Source: Bacteroidota bacterium (GTDB lineage Bacteria > Bacteroidota > Bacteroidia > Chitinophagales > Chitinophagaceae). Taken from it: a DNA stretch of 64,000 nucleotides. Positions 17,390-26,889 of this stretch are shown one piece after another. Below the pieces are notes generated by a model that worked only from the letters and a program-made list of their open reading frames with translations, was not told the DNA's origin and made no database searches. Where the stretch lies: the NCBI GenBank assembly GCA_029573235.1, contig JAKQGX010000008.1, positions 1 through 64,000 of the forward strand, read 5' to 3'. Both the position numbers and the translations under genes were made by a program. Every line of letters starts with the position of its first letter. Positions within the stretch are counted from its first letter, which is position 1.

Positions 17390-18406
17390 TTATGATATCC
17401 GTTGCTCGCACCCTTTAATGAAATCGCTAAATAAGTATGCAATGAGTTTTGGCGTAAGTGCATTTTCGCGCCCATCCTCTAAGCGAACAGCGCCTTCTGT
17501 AAGATGCAAATAGCCCACATTCGTATGTTCGGCAAAATAGGAAACGTATTTTCTGGCTTGCAAGGTGCTAATGCCACAAGGGGTAGCGGCACTAGATAAT
17601 GTGTTGGATATACAATCTAAATCTAATTCTACGCCAACGGGTGCATCATTCAGTGCTATGGCTGTTTGCTTTAACACCGTTGCATAATCAATCTTTTCTT
17701 GTAAGAAGATAGCTTCGTAAGTCGTGTAATGCACATCGGGATGTTGGTAGATATCTGCCATTACAGCGGCGCTATTATAGTTTTCGTGCAAGCCGATGAT
17801 ATGGTATTTTCTTAAAAATCCTTCTGCATGAGCATAACGAAATCCATTACCACTATGCCTTCCCTCCATAATTCGATAGTCGCTATGTGCATCTAAATTG
17901 ACGCTGTTCAGCGCTTTGCCTATTGCAAGGGAGGAGCCTTTCAATAGCGGATAAGCATTATTATGACCACCGCCAATGATGATGGGAGTTTTGCCGGCAG
18001 CTACTATTGTTTGGATGATGGGAAAAACCAGTTCATCAATTTGCGACACACGATTGCGCAATGTGGCGATGTCTTCTTGCTGACTGATTTTTATCCAATC
18101 GGAAAAATCAAAATAACCTAAAGCCAAGATGGATGCACCCTTTAGCTTTTCGGTTTCTTGTATGTTGAGGATGGCTTTCAACGCCGGCTGCCACAAACTT
18201 TGGGTACCACCAATTCCATAATTTGCTCTGACACCAATATCCTCGGGAATACCTATCAATACATAAGAAGCACTATTTTTTTTTAATGCATCTTCCCATC
18301 TGTCTGCAATTATCGTTTGTATGGTTTGCCCCAGCTTTGTTTCCCCTTCTCTGGTAGAAGTAAGTGTGGCAATGGTTTGTGGGCTAAGAATATTAAAATG
18401 ACTCAC
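17390..18406 (-). CDS. Formimidoylglutamase-like ureohydrolase (arginase superfamily)
   Basis: The 338-residue protein keeps the six metal ligands of the arginase superfamily in variant contexts: His in GGGHNNAYP, Asp/His/Asp in NLDAHSDYR, and Asp/Asp in ELDLDCI. The divergent loops and the longer N-terminal region match Bacteroidota proteins annotated as formimidoylglutamase (HutG-like, histidine breakdown). No other hut gene is nearby, so the substrate is uncertain. The initiation codon is GTG (GTG AGT CAT). A second, more typical arginase-family enzyme lies at 61809. Confidence 0.75.
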   Translation of the reverse strand: MSHFNILSPQTIATLTSTREGETKLGQTIQTIIADRWEDALKKNSASYVLIGIPEDIGVRANYGIGGTQSLWQPALKAILNIQETEKLKGASILALGYFDFSDWIKISQQEDIATLRNRVSQIDELVFPIIQTIVAAGKTPIIIGGGHNNAYPLLKGSSLAIGKALNSVNLDAHSDYRIMEGRHSGNGFRYAHAEGFLRKYHIIGLHENYNSAAVMADIYQHPDVHYTTYEAIFLQEKIDYATVLKQTAIALNDAPVGVELDLDCISNTLSSAATPCGISTLQARKYVSYFAEHTNVGYLHLTEGAVRLEDGRENALTPKLIAYLFSDFIKGCEQRIS

Positions 18407-18477
18407 GGTGGTGCAGTTTCAGAAATGGGTTATTCGCAAATTGAAACTAACAATACAATCGGTATGCATGTATTAGT

Positions 18478-18485
18478 TAGTTTTG
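18478..18485 (+). promoter_or_regulatory. Candidate -7 box for the bacilliredoxin gene
   Basis: TAGTTTTG fits TAnnTTTG and lies 21 nt before the ATG at 18507. The -33 region is not convincing. Confidence 0.35.
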
Positions 18486-18506
18486 TGCTCTAAAAGTATC
18501 AAAAAA

Positions 18507-18920
18507 ATGTATCCTACTGAATTTGTATTGCCCATGAAGGCAGAAATGACGGATAGAGGTTTCGAAGAATTATTGACTCCCGAAAAAGTGGATGAAGCCA
18601 TGAAAAAATCCGGAACGACATTGTTGTTCATCAATTCCGTTTGTGGCTGCTCTGCCGGAACTGCCCGCCCCGGCACCTTATTAGCCGTACAAAACGCTTC
18701 AAAGAAACCCACTCATCTGACGACTGCTTTTGCCGGTTACGATACCGATGCCGTAAAGCAAGCACGCACTTATTTGATGCCTTATCCTCCTTCTTCGCCT
18801 TCTATCGCTTTATTAAAAGACGGTCAGTTAGTGTTCATGTTAGAAAGACATGATATCGAAGGATTTTCGGCTCAGATGATTGCTAATAGACTGACAGAAG
18901 CCTTTGATAAGTTCTGCTAA
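18507..18920 (+). CDS. BrxA/BrxB-family bacilliredoxin
   Basis: The 137-residue protein has the family's redox motif Cys46-Gly47-Cys48 in NSVCGCSAG, the ARPG segment, and the PSSPSIALLKDGQLVFMLERHDIEG region. Bacilliredoxins remove bacillithiol from S-bacillithiolated proteins in Firmicutes. Some Bacteroidota also make bacillithiol, so the role here is plausible but not shown. An ATG (18507) right after an A-rich tract is preferred to the in-frame TTG/GTG codons upstream. A hairpin terminator follows. Confidence 0.88.
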   Translation: MYPTEFVLPMKAEMTDRGFEELLTPEKVDEAMKKSGTTLLFINSVCGCSAGTARPGTLLAVQNASKKPTHLTTAFAGYDTDAVKQARTYLMPYPPSSPSIALLKDGQLVFMLERHDIEGFSAQMIANRLTEAFDKFC

Positions 18921-18945
18921 TGTCCTCAATTTAATTTCGCATACG

Positions 18946-18984
18946 AAAAATAGCGCTCATAATAATGTTGAGTGCTATTTTTTT
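18946..18984 (+). terminator. Rho-independent terminator after bacilliredoxin
   Basis: Arms AAAAATAGCGCTCA (18946-18959) and TGAGTGCTATTTTT (18969-18982) pair over 14 positions with one G-T wobble. The loop is 9 nt and a T-run continues after the stem. Confidence 0.8.
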
Positions 18985-19039
18985 ATTCAGCCCAATCGTC
19001 TATCAAACATTTATCAAACAGTAGTATTTTGTGCCCGTA

Positions 19040-19627
19040 ATGGCATCATCCACTTTAAATGCAGGAAAAATCATCATCATCACCGCGCCTTCCGGGTCGG
19101 GGAAAACTACGCTGGTAAAGCGTTTACTAAAAGAGATACCTTGGCTACGGTTCTCTGTTTCGGCATGTACACGACAGCCGCGTCCTGGTGAAATAAATGG
19201 GAAAGACTATCATTTTTTCTCAGAAGAAGCGTTTAAAAAAATGATTGCTGAAGATGCATTTGCCGAATGGGAAATGGTTTACACCGGCAAGTATTATGGC
19301 ACTTTAAAGTCAGAACTTGCAGCCACATGGAACAGCAATGAAGTGCCGTTAGTTGATATTGATGTACAAGGAGCCTTGAATATTCAAAAGACATACCCTG
19401 ATACATCACTTACTATTTTTATTCAAGCACCTTCTATCGAAGTTTTGCGAGATCGATTGCAAAAGCGAGGTACAGAAACACCACAAAGTCTTAATGAACG
19501 CATAGACAAAGCCGTTGTAGAATTAAGTTTTGCTTCTCAATTTGATACCATCATCATCAACGATGATTTGGAAACAGCCCTACAGCAACTCCGACAAACC
19601 GTTATTCAGTTTGTCGGAAGATCTTAA
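19040..19627 (+). CDS. gmk: Guanylate kinase
   Basis: The 195-residue protein has the P-loop APSGSGKTTLVKRLL, then FSVSACTRQPRPGEINGKDYHF (GMP-binding region), FAEWEMVYTGKYYGT and LVDIDVQGALNI. The RGTETPQSLNERI lid follows. It phosphorylates GMP to GDP. A GTG at 19031 is in frame three codons earlier, but the ATG at 19040 starts nearer the P-loop in line with the family. Confidence 0.95.
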   Translation: MASSTLNAGKIIIITAPSGSGKTTLVKRLLKEIPWLRFSVSACTRQPRPGEINGKDYHFFSEEAFKKMIAEDAFAEWEMVYTGKYYGTLKSELAATWNSNEVPLVDIDVQGALNIQKTYPDTSLTIFIQAPSIEVLRDRLQKRGTETPQSLNERIDKAVVELSFASQFDTIIINDDLETALQQLRQTVIQFVGRS

Positions 19628-19650
19628 TATGGGATGGGTTCTTTGTAACG

Positions 19651-20994
19651 TCAGAAGGGAACGCCGGTGTAGTTATGTGGCGTAATAGCTTTCAATTCTT
19701 TCTTTACGGCAGCAGTCACTTTTAGCCCTTCAATAAAGGTGGTGATAGCTTCTTTGGTAATTCCTTCTTTTCCTCTGGTCAATTCTTTTAGGGCTTCATA
19801 AGGTTGCGGGTAGTTCTCGCGGCGCAAGATAGTTTGAATGGCTTCTGCTACTACTGCCCAGTTGTTATCCAAATCGGATTTTATTTTGCTTTCATGCAGC
19901 AATAGTTTTCCAAGACCTTTTTCAATAGAACGCAAAGCAAGGTAAGCATGTGATAATGGAACTCCCACATTTCTCAAAACAGTACTATCGGTTAGGTCGC
20001 GCTGCAAGCGGCTGATGGGCAGCTTGGCACTTAGGTGCTCATATATGGCATTAGCAATACCCAGGTTGCCTTCTGCATTCTCAAAGTCGATAGGGTTTAC
20101 TTTATGTGGCATGGCAGAAGAGCCTATTTCTCCCTGCTTTGTTTTTTGTTTAAAGTAATCCATCGAGATGTATGTCCACACATCTCTACAGAAATCTATC
20201 AAGATGGTGTTGATTCGTTTCAAACAATCAAACTGCGCAGCAATATTATCGTAGTGTTCTATCTGCGTGGTGTATTGCATACGCTCCAGCCCTAGTTTGT
20301 TCTGCACAAAATCATTAGCAAACTTTATCCAATCCTTTTTGGGGAAGGATACATAGTGTGCATTGAAGTTGCCGGTAGCACCGCCAAATTTTGCTGCAAA
20401 GGGAATATGAGATAGTTGTTTTATTTGCCCTTCCAATCGTTCTACAAAAACCATTATTTCTTTTCCCAATGTAGTAGGAGAGGCAGGCTGCCCGTGCGTT
20501 CTTGCCAATAAAGGAATCCCTTTCCATTCTTTTGCTAACCGTTTGAGGTGAAGGACTAGGTTTTGTAAGTCCGGAAGGTATTGTTCTTCCAAGGCTTCTT
20601 TCCACAACAAAGGAACGGCCGTGTTGTTGATATCCTGAGAAGTGAGTCCGAAGTGTACCCATTCTAAGGCATCGGTTGCACCCAATGCACTCAGTTTTTC
20701 TTTTAGGAAATATTCAACCGCCTTTACGTCGTGGTTGGTTGTTTTCTCAATCGTTTTTATTTGCAATGCATCTGCTTCGGTGAACTGCTCATATATCGCA
20801 CGCAATTTTGAAGGTTTAATAGTTGCCGGAAAAGAAAAGATTTTTTGTTGAGCCAGTAGTAAGAAATACTCTACTTCTATCCGAACCCTGTATTTTATTA
20901 ATCCATATTCTGAAAAATAAGGCGCCAATGCGGCTACCTGAGAACGATAGCGTCCATCAATGGGGCTGATGGCGGAAAGCGGTGATAATTCCAT
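19651..20994 (-). CDS. purB: Adenylosuccinate lyase
   Basis: The 447-residue protein contains the fumarase/aspartase-superfamily signature SSAMPHKVNPIDFENAEG, the N-terminal LSPLSAISPIDGRYRSQV and the catalytic His region ARTHGQPASPTTLGKE. It acts twice in purine synthesis (SAICAR and adenylosuccinate cleavage). A -7 promoter box ends only four nucleotides upstream of the ATG (20999-21006), suggesting a nearly leaderless mRNA. Confidence 0.96.
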   Translation of the reverse strand: MELSPLSAISPIDGRYRSQVAALAPYFSEYGLIKYRVRIEVEYFLLLAQQKIFSFPATIKPSKLRAIYEQFTEADALQIKTIEKTTNHDVKAVEYFLKEKLSALGATDALEWVHFGLTSQDINNTAVPLLWKEALEEQYLPDLQNLVLHLKRLAKEWKGIPLLARTHGQPASPTTLGKEIMVFVERLEGQIKQLSHIPFAAKFGGATGNFNAHYVSFPKKDWIKFANDFVQNKLGLERMQYTTQIEHYDNIAAQFDCLKRINTILIDFCRDVWTYISMDYFKQKTKQGEIGSSAMPHKVNPIDFENAEGNLGIANAIYEHLSAKLPISRLQRDLTDSTVLRNVGVPLSHAYLALRSIEKGLGKLLLHESKIKSDLDNNWAVVAEAIQTILRRENYPQPYEALKELTRGKEGITKEAITTFIEGLKVTAAVKKELKAITPHNYTGVPF

Positions 20995-20998
20995 GCGG

Positions 20999-21006
20999 CA
21001 AAGATA
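20999..21006 (-). promoter_or_regulatory. -7 box directly before purB start
   Basis: On the minus strand TATCTTTG is followed by CCGC and the ATG of purB. With a transcription start about 4-7 nt past the box, the mRNA would begin at or next to the start codon. Confidence 0.45.
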
Positions 21007-21140
21007 AAAGAATAGTGATGTATGATGCTTATGGAAGGGGTAATATTATTCATTCTGCCTTGGTTTTATTATTTTTATTCGTTTCATAAAAAGACGAATC
21101 ATCTAATCCAAAAGATATCCGGAAAATATAGTACGGATAT

Positions 21141-21148
21141 TATTTTTG
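21141..21148 (+). promoter_or_regulatory. -7 box close to the PD40-OmpA gene start
   Basis: TATTTTTG is followed after 9 nt by the ATG at 21158, leaving room for only a few untranslated nucleotides. Confidence 0.4.
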
Positions 21149-21157
21149 TACCCATTC

Positions 21158-23041
21158 ATGAATTTCCGCTTTCTGATACTCGGTATTTGGCTTTTGTGTT
21201 TCTCTACAGATACAATAGCGCAAACCCAAGCAGATGCATATTATGCTTGGGTCATGAATTTTCAGGCAAAGAAAAACTATACAAAAGCAAGAGAAGAAAT
21301 GGGAAAGTTATTGCAACGTTTCCCAACTTATACGGCAGCATACAGCACTTTGGCGGAGTGGTATTTTACCGATCATCAGTTTGCAAAAGCAAGGGATGTT
21401 TTAGCGAAGGCATATGCTTTCAATAAAGAGTTTGCCTATCCTTATGCGAAATCATTAGTGTACACCGGTAATGCGGAAACTGCTTTATCTATTATTAACG
21501 CTCATCTTTCCTCCAACAGAAATGAATGGCAATTCTTGCAACGGCAAGCAATGTTTGTAGCATCTGCCATCAACCATCCTGTTAAAGACTCCATCTACAA
21601 CTTGGGAAGACCCAACACGTCCGACCCGGAATTATATCCATGGATTACCGCCGATAGCACAACACTATTTTTTACCAGACGCATTAGCGGTATGGATGAG
21701 GATTTCTTTTACAGCACCATCGATACCTGTGGAGGATGGTTTACAGGAACCAACTTGGGTAGACCTCCCAATACCTTGGATCAAGAAAGTGCACAAATGA
21801 TTTCTGCGGACGAACATTATCTTTTTTATACCAAATGCGATACCCGAAGCGAGAACGGTTGGGCGTTGGGTGGTTGCGATTTGTATATGAGTTATCGGGT
21901 AGCTAAAGACAGTCCTTGGTCGGTGCCGGAGGGCTTTGGTGCTACTATTAATACACCCAATTACGAAGGCATGGGGTGTCTTTCTGCCGACAACAAAACC
22001 TTGTACTTTGTAAGTGATCGAGCGGGTGGATTTGGAGGCAAAGATATTTGGATGTCAAGATTTGAAAATGGACTTTGGCAAATTCCTCAGAACCTGGGAG
22101 CCAATATTAATACTCCATTTGACGAAGCCGCTCCTTATTTGCATATTGACAATCAAACCCTCTACTTTTCCAGCAATGGACATCCGGGCATGGGAGGTAG
22201 TGATTTTTTTATGAGTAGGTTGCAGCAGGATACTGTTTGGACAAAAGCTGTAAATCTTGGCTTTCCTATCAACACGGCAGCGGATGAGTTGGGCATTTGC
22301 CTTACACCCAGTGGTAAACATGCCTACTTCTCTTCGGATCGTGACAGCTCAGCCGGAAATTTTGATATTTACCACATGCAGCTCCCAATTCGGTTACAAC
22401 CATTACCGGTAGCCATATTGGAAGGAGTGGTGCAAGACAGTATCGAGAAAAGTACTCTCAACTATGCTCGTATGAGTATTGTGGATGCTGCTTCACAAAA
22501 AGAAATGTATAATTTTTTGTCGAATAAAGGTGATGGCTCTTTTATGTGTACACTTCCTCTGGGGAAATGGTACTATATCAAAACGCTTCGCTTTGGTTAT
22601 AGCGAAACAACAGATACCATCAACTTGATGGATGTACAAGCGAATGATCGCCTTGTTCATAACGTATCGATGTTGCCATATGATTATATAGCACCTGTAC
22701 ACGATAGCTTGATTCTGACCATATATTTTCCCAAAAATGTGACCACGCTTTCGGATAGCGTAAAACAGGTTTTGCTTGAAGCAATGAACCCTTGGATGGA
22801 TAATATTCAAAGCACTGCTTTTTTTATTAATAGCTATACCGACAATAGTGGTACCCCACTCATCAACGAGCAAATATCTTTTAATCGGGCTACTACAGTT
22901 GCTAATTACATAATAGCCATGGGTGCTTATGATATGAATGTGCATCCTCAAGGATGGGGCGAAGCCAATCCCTTATATACAAACGATACCGAAGAAGGTA
23001 AAAATGCTAATCGCAGAGTGGAGGTGATCATAAGAAGATAG
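21158..23041 (+). CDS. PD40-repeat OmpA-family outer-membrane/peptidoglycan-binding protein
   Basis: The product from 21158 is 627 residues with a signal peptide ending near DTIAQ. A TPR-like helical region follows (about 20-110: YTKAREEMGKLLQRFPTYTAAY). Next come WD40-like PD40 beta-propeller repeats (for example LYFVSDRAGGFGGKDIWMSRFENGLW) and a small CnaB/carboxypeptidase-regulatory-like domain (about 410-500). The C-terminus is an OmpA peptidoglycan-binding domain (SYTDNSGTPLINEQISFNRA, NRRVEVIIRR). The architecture matches Bacteroidota PorE-like or OmpA proteins linked to gliding/T9SS anchoring, but this specific role is not shown. Confidence 0.9.
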   Translation: MNFRFLILGIWLLCFSTDTIAQTQADAYYAWVMNFQAKKNYTKAREEMGKLLQRFPTYTAAYSTLAEWYFTDHQFAKARDVLAKAYAFNKEFAYPYAKSLVYTGNAETALSIINAHLSSNRNEWQFLQRQAMFVASAINHPVKDSIYNLGRPNTSDPELYPWITADSTTLFFTRRISGMDEDFFYSTIDTCGGWFTGTNLGRPPNTLDQESAQMISADEHYLFYTKCDTRSENGWALGGCDLYMSYRVAKDSPWSVPEGFGATINTPNYEGMGCLSADNKTLYFVSDRAGGFGGKDIWMSRFENGLWQIPQNLGANINTPFDEAAPYLHIDNQTLYFSSNGHPGMGGSDFFMSRLQQDTVWTKAVNLGFPINTAADELGICLTPSGKHAYFSSDRDSSAGNFDIYHMQLPIRLQPLPVAILEGVVQDSIEKSTLNYARMSIVDAASQKEMYNFLSNKGDGSFMCTLPLGKWYYIKTLRFGYSETTDTINLMDVQANDRLVHNVSMLPYDYIAPVHDSLILTIYFPKNVTTLSDSVKQVLLEAMNPWMDNIQSTAFFINSYTDNSGTPLINEQISFNRATTVANYIIAMGAYDMNVHPQGWGEANPLYTNDTEEGKNANRRVEVIIRR

Positions 23042-23188
23042 CGATACAACTTATTTGTTAGAGATGCATCATGTTCATTAGCATATAGCAAGCAAATGTT
23101 GGGTATCACCCTTTTCTCAATGGTGGTGGTGATGCCATCTTCGGAAATAGAAGCAACGCTATTGTTTAGAATTAGAATATAGTAGCAT

Positions 23189-23227
23189 AATAACAGAGGC
23201 TGTCTTTTGAAGACAGCCTCTGTTATT
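23189..23227. terminator. Bidirectional terminator between PD40-OmpA and ctaD
   Basis: An 18-bp perfect inverted repeat (AATAACAGAGGCTGTCTT at 23189-23206 with its complement at 23210-23227) has a 3-nt loop. It sits between two convergent genes and is flanked by T/A-rich sequence on each side. Confidence 0.85.
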
Positions 23228-23249
23228 ATTTGGATTTCTTGTATAATGC

Positions 23250-25064
23250 TTAATGTACTTCTTCTCCAGGCGCCAATGGCTTGGTTTGAGGAATAAAGTC
23301 ATCACCATTTTCATTAGGCTTATAATCGTATGCCCATCTGTGCACTTCAGGAATCGCACCTTCCCAGTTTCCGTGTCCTGGAACGATAGGCGTTGTCCAT
23401 TCAAGTGTATTGGCGCCAAATGGGTTTTGCTTGGTTACTTTTCTGCCCCAGAAAATACTAGCAAAGAAATTGATGATAAATAAGAACTGGCTTAAGAACA
23501 CAATAACTACTACAATACTGATGAATGTGTTAAGACTCTCGAAGGGTTTGAAAGTAACCCATGCACTGATATCATAATAGCGTCTTGGCATACCGGCAAT
23601 ACCTTCGTAGTGCATTGGCCAGAAAATTAAGTAAGAACCTATAAACGTAATAAAGAAGTGGATGTAACCTAATGTATTGTTCATGTATCGACCATACATT
23701 TTAGGGAACCAATGATACACCCCCGCAAACATACCCATGAAGGCAGATACCCCCATTACTATGTGGAAGTGGGCAATAACGAAATAAGTATCGTGTAAGT
23801 GAATATCCAACACAGAGTTCCCTACCCAAATACCGGTAAGACCACCTGAAATGAAGGTTGAAATAAAACCTAAAGCGAACATCATCGGAACGGTAAATTG
23901 AATGTTTCCTTTCCAAATAGTCGTAAGCCAGTTAAAGGTTTTGATAGAAGATGGAATGGCTATCAATAACGTCATGAGGGTAAAAACAGAACCCAAAAAT
24001 GGACTCATCCCCGATACAAACATATGATGCGCCCATACCAAGAAAGATAAGAACATAATCCCTGCTAATGAGATAATCATGGCAAAATATCCAAAGATGG
24101 GTTTGCGACTGTAGATAGATAATACTTCAGAAACAATACCCATGGCAGGTAGAATAATGATATACACCTCAGGGTGTCCTAAGAACCAGAATAAGTGTTG
24201 GTATAAGATGGCTGAACCTCCAATATGTGGCAATGCTTTTCCGGCAACAAATAATTCGGATAAGTAGAAGCTAGTACCGAAGTTTCTATCAAATATGAGT
24301 AATACAAAACCGGAAAGCAAAACAGGGAAAGAGAGAATACCAATGATAGCGGTGAACATAAACGCCCAAATGGTCAATGGTAATCTACGCATGCTCATCC
24401 CTTTGGTACGCATATTTAGGATGGTGCTCACATAGTTTACGCCGCCTAATAAAGTAGATACTACAAATAGTGCCAAGCTGATGAGCCACAAATCCATACC
24501 CAAACCGGAACCTAATGATGCTTCTTTTAGTGCACTTAATGGAGGGTAAGAAGTCCATCCACCAGAGGCTGGTCCTGTTTGTACAAATAATGAGGCAAAC
24601 ATAACGATACCTGCTGCAAAGAAGAACCAGTAAGACAGCATGTTCATAAAGGGAGAAGCCATATCACGAGCGCCTACCTGCAACGGAATTAAGAAGTTGC
24701 TGAAGGTACCACTTAACCCTGCGGTCAGTACAAAAAATACGAGAATCGTGCCGTGCATGGTAGTTAATGCATAGTAAAACTCAGGTGTTATCTTGCCTCC
24801 TTTTGCCCATTCTCCCAAGAAGGTTTCGAGCATAGGAAAGGTATCGTTCGGGAAACCTAATTGAATACGAAACAAGACAGAAAACAAGCCGCCAATAACT
24901 GCCCAGATAATACCGGTAATTAAAAACTGCTTGGCAATAACCTTGTGGTCTTGACTGAAAATGTACTTTTGGATAAAGTGTTGTTCGTGGTGAACATGTT
25001 CATGTTCGTGTGCGGAACTAGATACGTGTTGTGAAGATACTTCAGAAGTAACTGCAATGCTCAT
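23250..25064 (-). CDS. ctaD: Cytochrome c oxidase subunit I
   Basis: The product from 25064 is 604 residues. It has the heme-copper oxidase ligands: His in LTTMHGTIL (low-spin heme), GHPEVY with the His-Tyr cross-link pair, WAHHMF (CuB), and HDTYFVIAHFHIVMG (heme a3 and a). It would reduce O2 to water at the inner membrane and pump protons. The N-terminus has a His cluster (HEHEHVHHEQH, about residues 19-29) before the first helix. An upstream in-frame ATG at 25163 would add 33 residues of poor quality. No ctaC, ctaE or quinol:cytochrome oxidoreductase (Act) genes are adjacent. The 395 nt upstream are gene-free. Confidence 0.96.
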   Translation of the reverse strand: MSIAVTSEVSSQHVSSSAHEHEHVHHEQHFIQKYIFSQDHKVIAKQFLITGIIWAVIGGLFSVLFRIQLGFPNDTFPMLETFLGEWAKGGKITPEFYYALTTMHGTILVFFVLTAGLSGTFSNFLIPLQVGARDMASPFMNMLSYWFFFAAGIVMFASLFVQTGPASGGWTSYPPLSALKEASLGSGLGMDLWLISLALFVVSTLLGGVNYVSTILNMRTKGMSMRRLPLTIWAFMFTAIIGILSFPVLLSGFVLLIFDRNFGTSFYLSELFVAGKALPHIGGSAILYQHLFWFLGHPEVYIIILPAMGIVSEVLSIYSRKPIFGYFAMIISLAGIMFLSFLVWAHHMFVSGMSPFLGSVFTLMTLLIAIPSSIKTFNWLTTIWKGNIQFTVPMMFALGFISTFISGGLTGIWVGNSVLDIHLHDTYFVIAHFHIVMGVSAFMGMFAGVYHWFPKMYGRYMNNTLGYIHFFITFIGSYLIFWPMHYEGIAGMPRRYYDISAWVTFKPFESLNTFISIVVVIVFLSQFLFIINFFASIFWGRKVTKQNPFGANTLEWTTPIVPGHGNWEGAIPEVHRWAYDYKPNENGDDFIPQTKPLAPGEEVH

Positions 25065-25459
25065 ACGGTGAATGTTTGCTTTATTTTCGGTTTTAGCTAT
25101 ACTTTTTTCTAATAAAAAATTATCCACGAGCCTTTGCAGGCACGCTTCAGTGACGAAAATCATTAGAAAAGGATATTATTATCCTTCATAAGACAAAAGT
25201 AGTCACAATAATGTCATTGAACTTGTTTATTATGGACTTATTTTTATTAATTACAGACATTGATGTTTTTGCTGCTTTGACACATTAAGGTAATAAATTG
25301 ATAATAATATAGCATCTTTCGGAGCATTTCAGGTAGAATATTTTTGTACGATTATTGCTCAATTTTACATGTTCATTCCTTCATAGATAATAATGACTAT
25401 TGTCAGTTAAAAAAACATAGGAATAAAAGTCTTGTGTGTGAAAATATAATACCGCTGAA
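25065..25459. other. Gene-free region between ctaD and the AraC regulator
   Basis: The stretch is AT-rich. It holds the candidate ctaD -7 box (25194-25201) about 130 nt before the start codon, so the ctaD leader may be long. I see no open frame or structured RNA I can name. Confidence 0.5.
25194..25201 (-). promoter_or_regulatory. Candidate -7 box for ctaD
   Basis: TACTTTTG on the minus strand fits TAnnTTTG. It is 129 nt from the ATG at 25064. No clear -33 TTTG accompanies it. Confidence 0.35.
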
Positions 25460-26254
25460 TCACTCTTGTTTTTTCTTGCGCAACTCTGATGGTCGGTAGT
25501 GGGTAAGAGCATAAAACGTATTACTGAAAGAACCAATAGAGTCGTATCCTACTTGATAGGCAATATCACTGATGGTAATGTTGGTTTTCTGAAGTAGGTC
25601 TATTGCTTTTATTATCCTCAATGTAGTAAGGTATTGCAGGAAGGTAAGTTTCAAATGAGTTTGAAACATTCTGGAAATGGTGCGCTCGCTAACACTAAAT
25701 TGCTCACTCAATAGTTTTAGGCTAAGCGGTTCCGAAATGTTTTTTTCGAGGTATTTGATAATTTGTAGCAATCGCTCGTCTTGTGTAGAGGGAAGCGAAA
25801 AAGAATGTGATTGTTGCAGCTTCTCGGAAGCTAATTTTATCAAAGCGTTACAAAAATCAAAATGCAAATGGGTAGAAGATATATGCTGCCCGTTCCATTT
25901 TGCAGTATGAGCAATCATAAGAATTAATAACTCGCTGGCGGGGTTAATGCTCCATTGGCTATAAAAGCCACCGGCGATTGCTTCATAGTTGTCATAAAAT
26001 AAGGAGCGCAATACGGTAGCCGTACTGCCCATTCGGATGGTGCAAGCATGATTTTTAGGAATCCAAAAAAAATGTCTCACCGGTATAAGGTGCGTTTCGC
26101 CCAATAGTGTTAGTTGCGCATTGCCCCCTTCTACATATCCCAATTGTCCTTTTTGAAGCGCCGGTATAGAAATGATTTTCTCTGTTTTTTCATGTAAGAT
26201 AAATACCGCTTTCGGATGCAAATCTATTTCGGGTATGGATGCAATAAAACTCAT
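25460..26254 (-). CDS. AraC-family transcriptional regulator
   Basis: The 264-residue protein has an N-terminal cupin-like sensor region (about 10-110: IISIPALQKGQLGYVEGGNAQL). The C-terminal double helix-turn-helix (about 165-262) reads LSLKLLSEQFSVSERTISRMFQTHLKLTFLQYL and ISDIAYQVGYDSIGSFSNTFYALT. It is transcribed away from DUF488 and lies downstream of no obvious target. The effector is unknown. Confidence 0.93.
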   Translation of the reverse strand: MSFIASIPEIDLHPKAVFILHEKTEKIISIPALQKGQLGYVEGGNAQLTLLGETHLIPVRHFFWIPKNHACTIRMGSTATVLRSLFYDNYEAIAGGFYSQWSINPASELLILMIAHTAKWNGQHISSTHLHFDFCNALIKLASEKLQQSHSFSLPSTQDERLLQIIKYLEKNISEPLSLKLLSEQFSVSERTISRMFQTHLKLTFLQYLTTLRIIKAIDLLQKTNITISDIAYQVGYDSIGSFSNTFYALTHYRPSELRKKKQE

Positions 26255-26498
26255 GGTATTGGGAATCTCCTATAGGGTGTTGTGACAGATTGAAATCTTT
26301 CTTTCGTCGCTGTTTCAAAGATAAGGAGATTGCGTGGAGCACCCTAAAGAATGCAGCTGAAGTGTGTTTTTTGTTACTCAAATTGGATGTAGTCATTTCT
26401 TTAGTTATCAATTTTTGTTGGGAGTCTATAGAGCATGCTTACGAAGTAAGACGGAACTTTGTCAATAGGGAAAGAAAAGAGGTTAAATATATTTTATT

Positions 26499-26855
26499 AT
26501 GAAACCGATTATTCGAATAAAACGAGCGTATGAACCTGCCGAAAATACAGATGGTTACAGGGTGCTGGTAGATAAGCTATGGCCACGTGGCATTGATAAA
26601 AAACATGCGGCAATTGAAGAATGGGCTAAGTCCTTGGCTCCCTCAGATGCCTTGCGAAAGTGGTTTGGGCACGACCCTGCCTTATGGGAAGGTTTTCAGC
26701 AGCAATATCGCGCAGAGTTGGAACAAAATCCCGCAGTGGCTGAGTTTGTACACCATCATAAAAGCATCAAGCTACTGACGTTGGTATATGGTGCAAAAGA
26801 TACCTTGCATAACAATGCCGTGGTGCTGCAATCATTTTTGGAAACGAAGTTTTAG
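26499..26855 (+). CDS. DUF488-family protein
   Basis: The 118-residue protein has the family pattern IRIKRAYEPAENTDGYRVLVDKLWPRGI, then EEWAKSLAPSDALRKWFGHDP, and TLVYGAKDTLHNNAVVL near the end. The family is widespread with no settled activity. It lies alone between the AraC gene and a convergent porin gene. Confidence 0.92.
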   Translation: MKPIIRIKRAYEPAENTDGYRVLVDKLWPRGIDKKHAAIEEWAKSLAPSDALRKWFGHDPALWEGFQQQYRAELEQNPAVAEFVHHHKSIKLLTLVYGAKDTLHNNAVVLQSFLETKF

Positions 26856-26889
26856 GCTGGTTGTATGAATGAATGATATGAGGTGGGCG

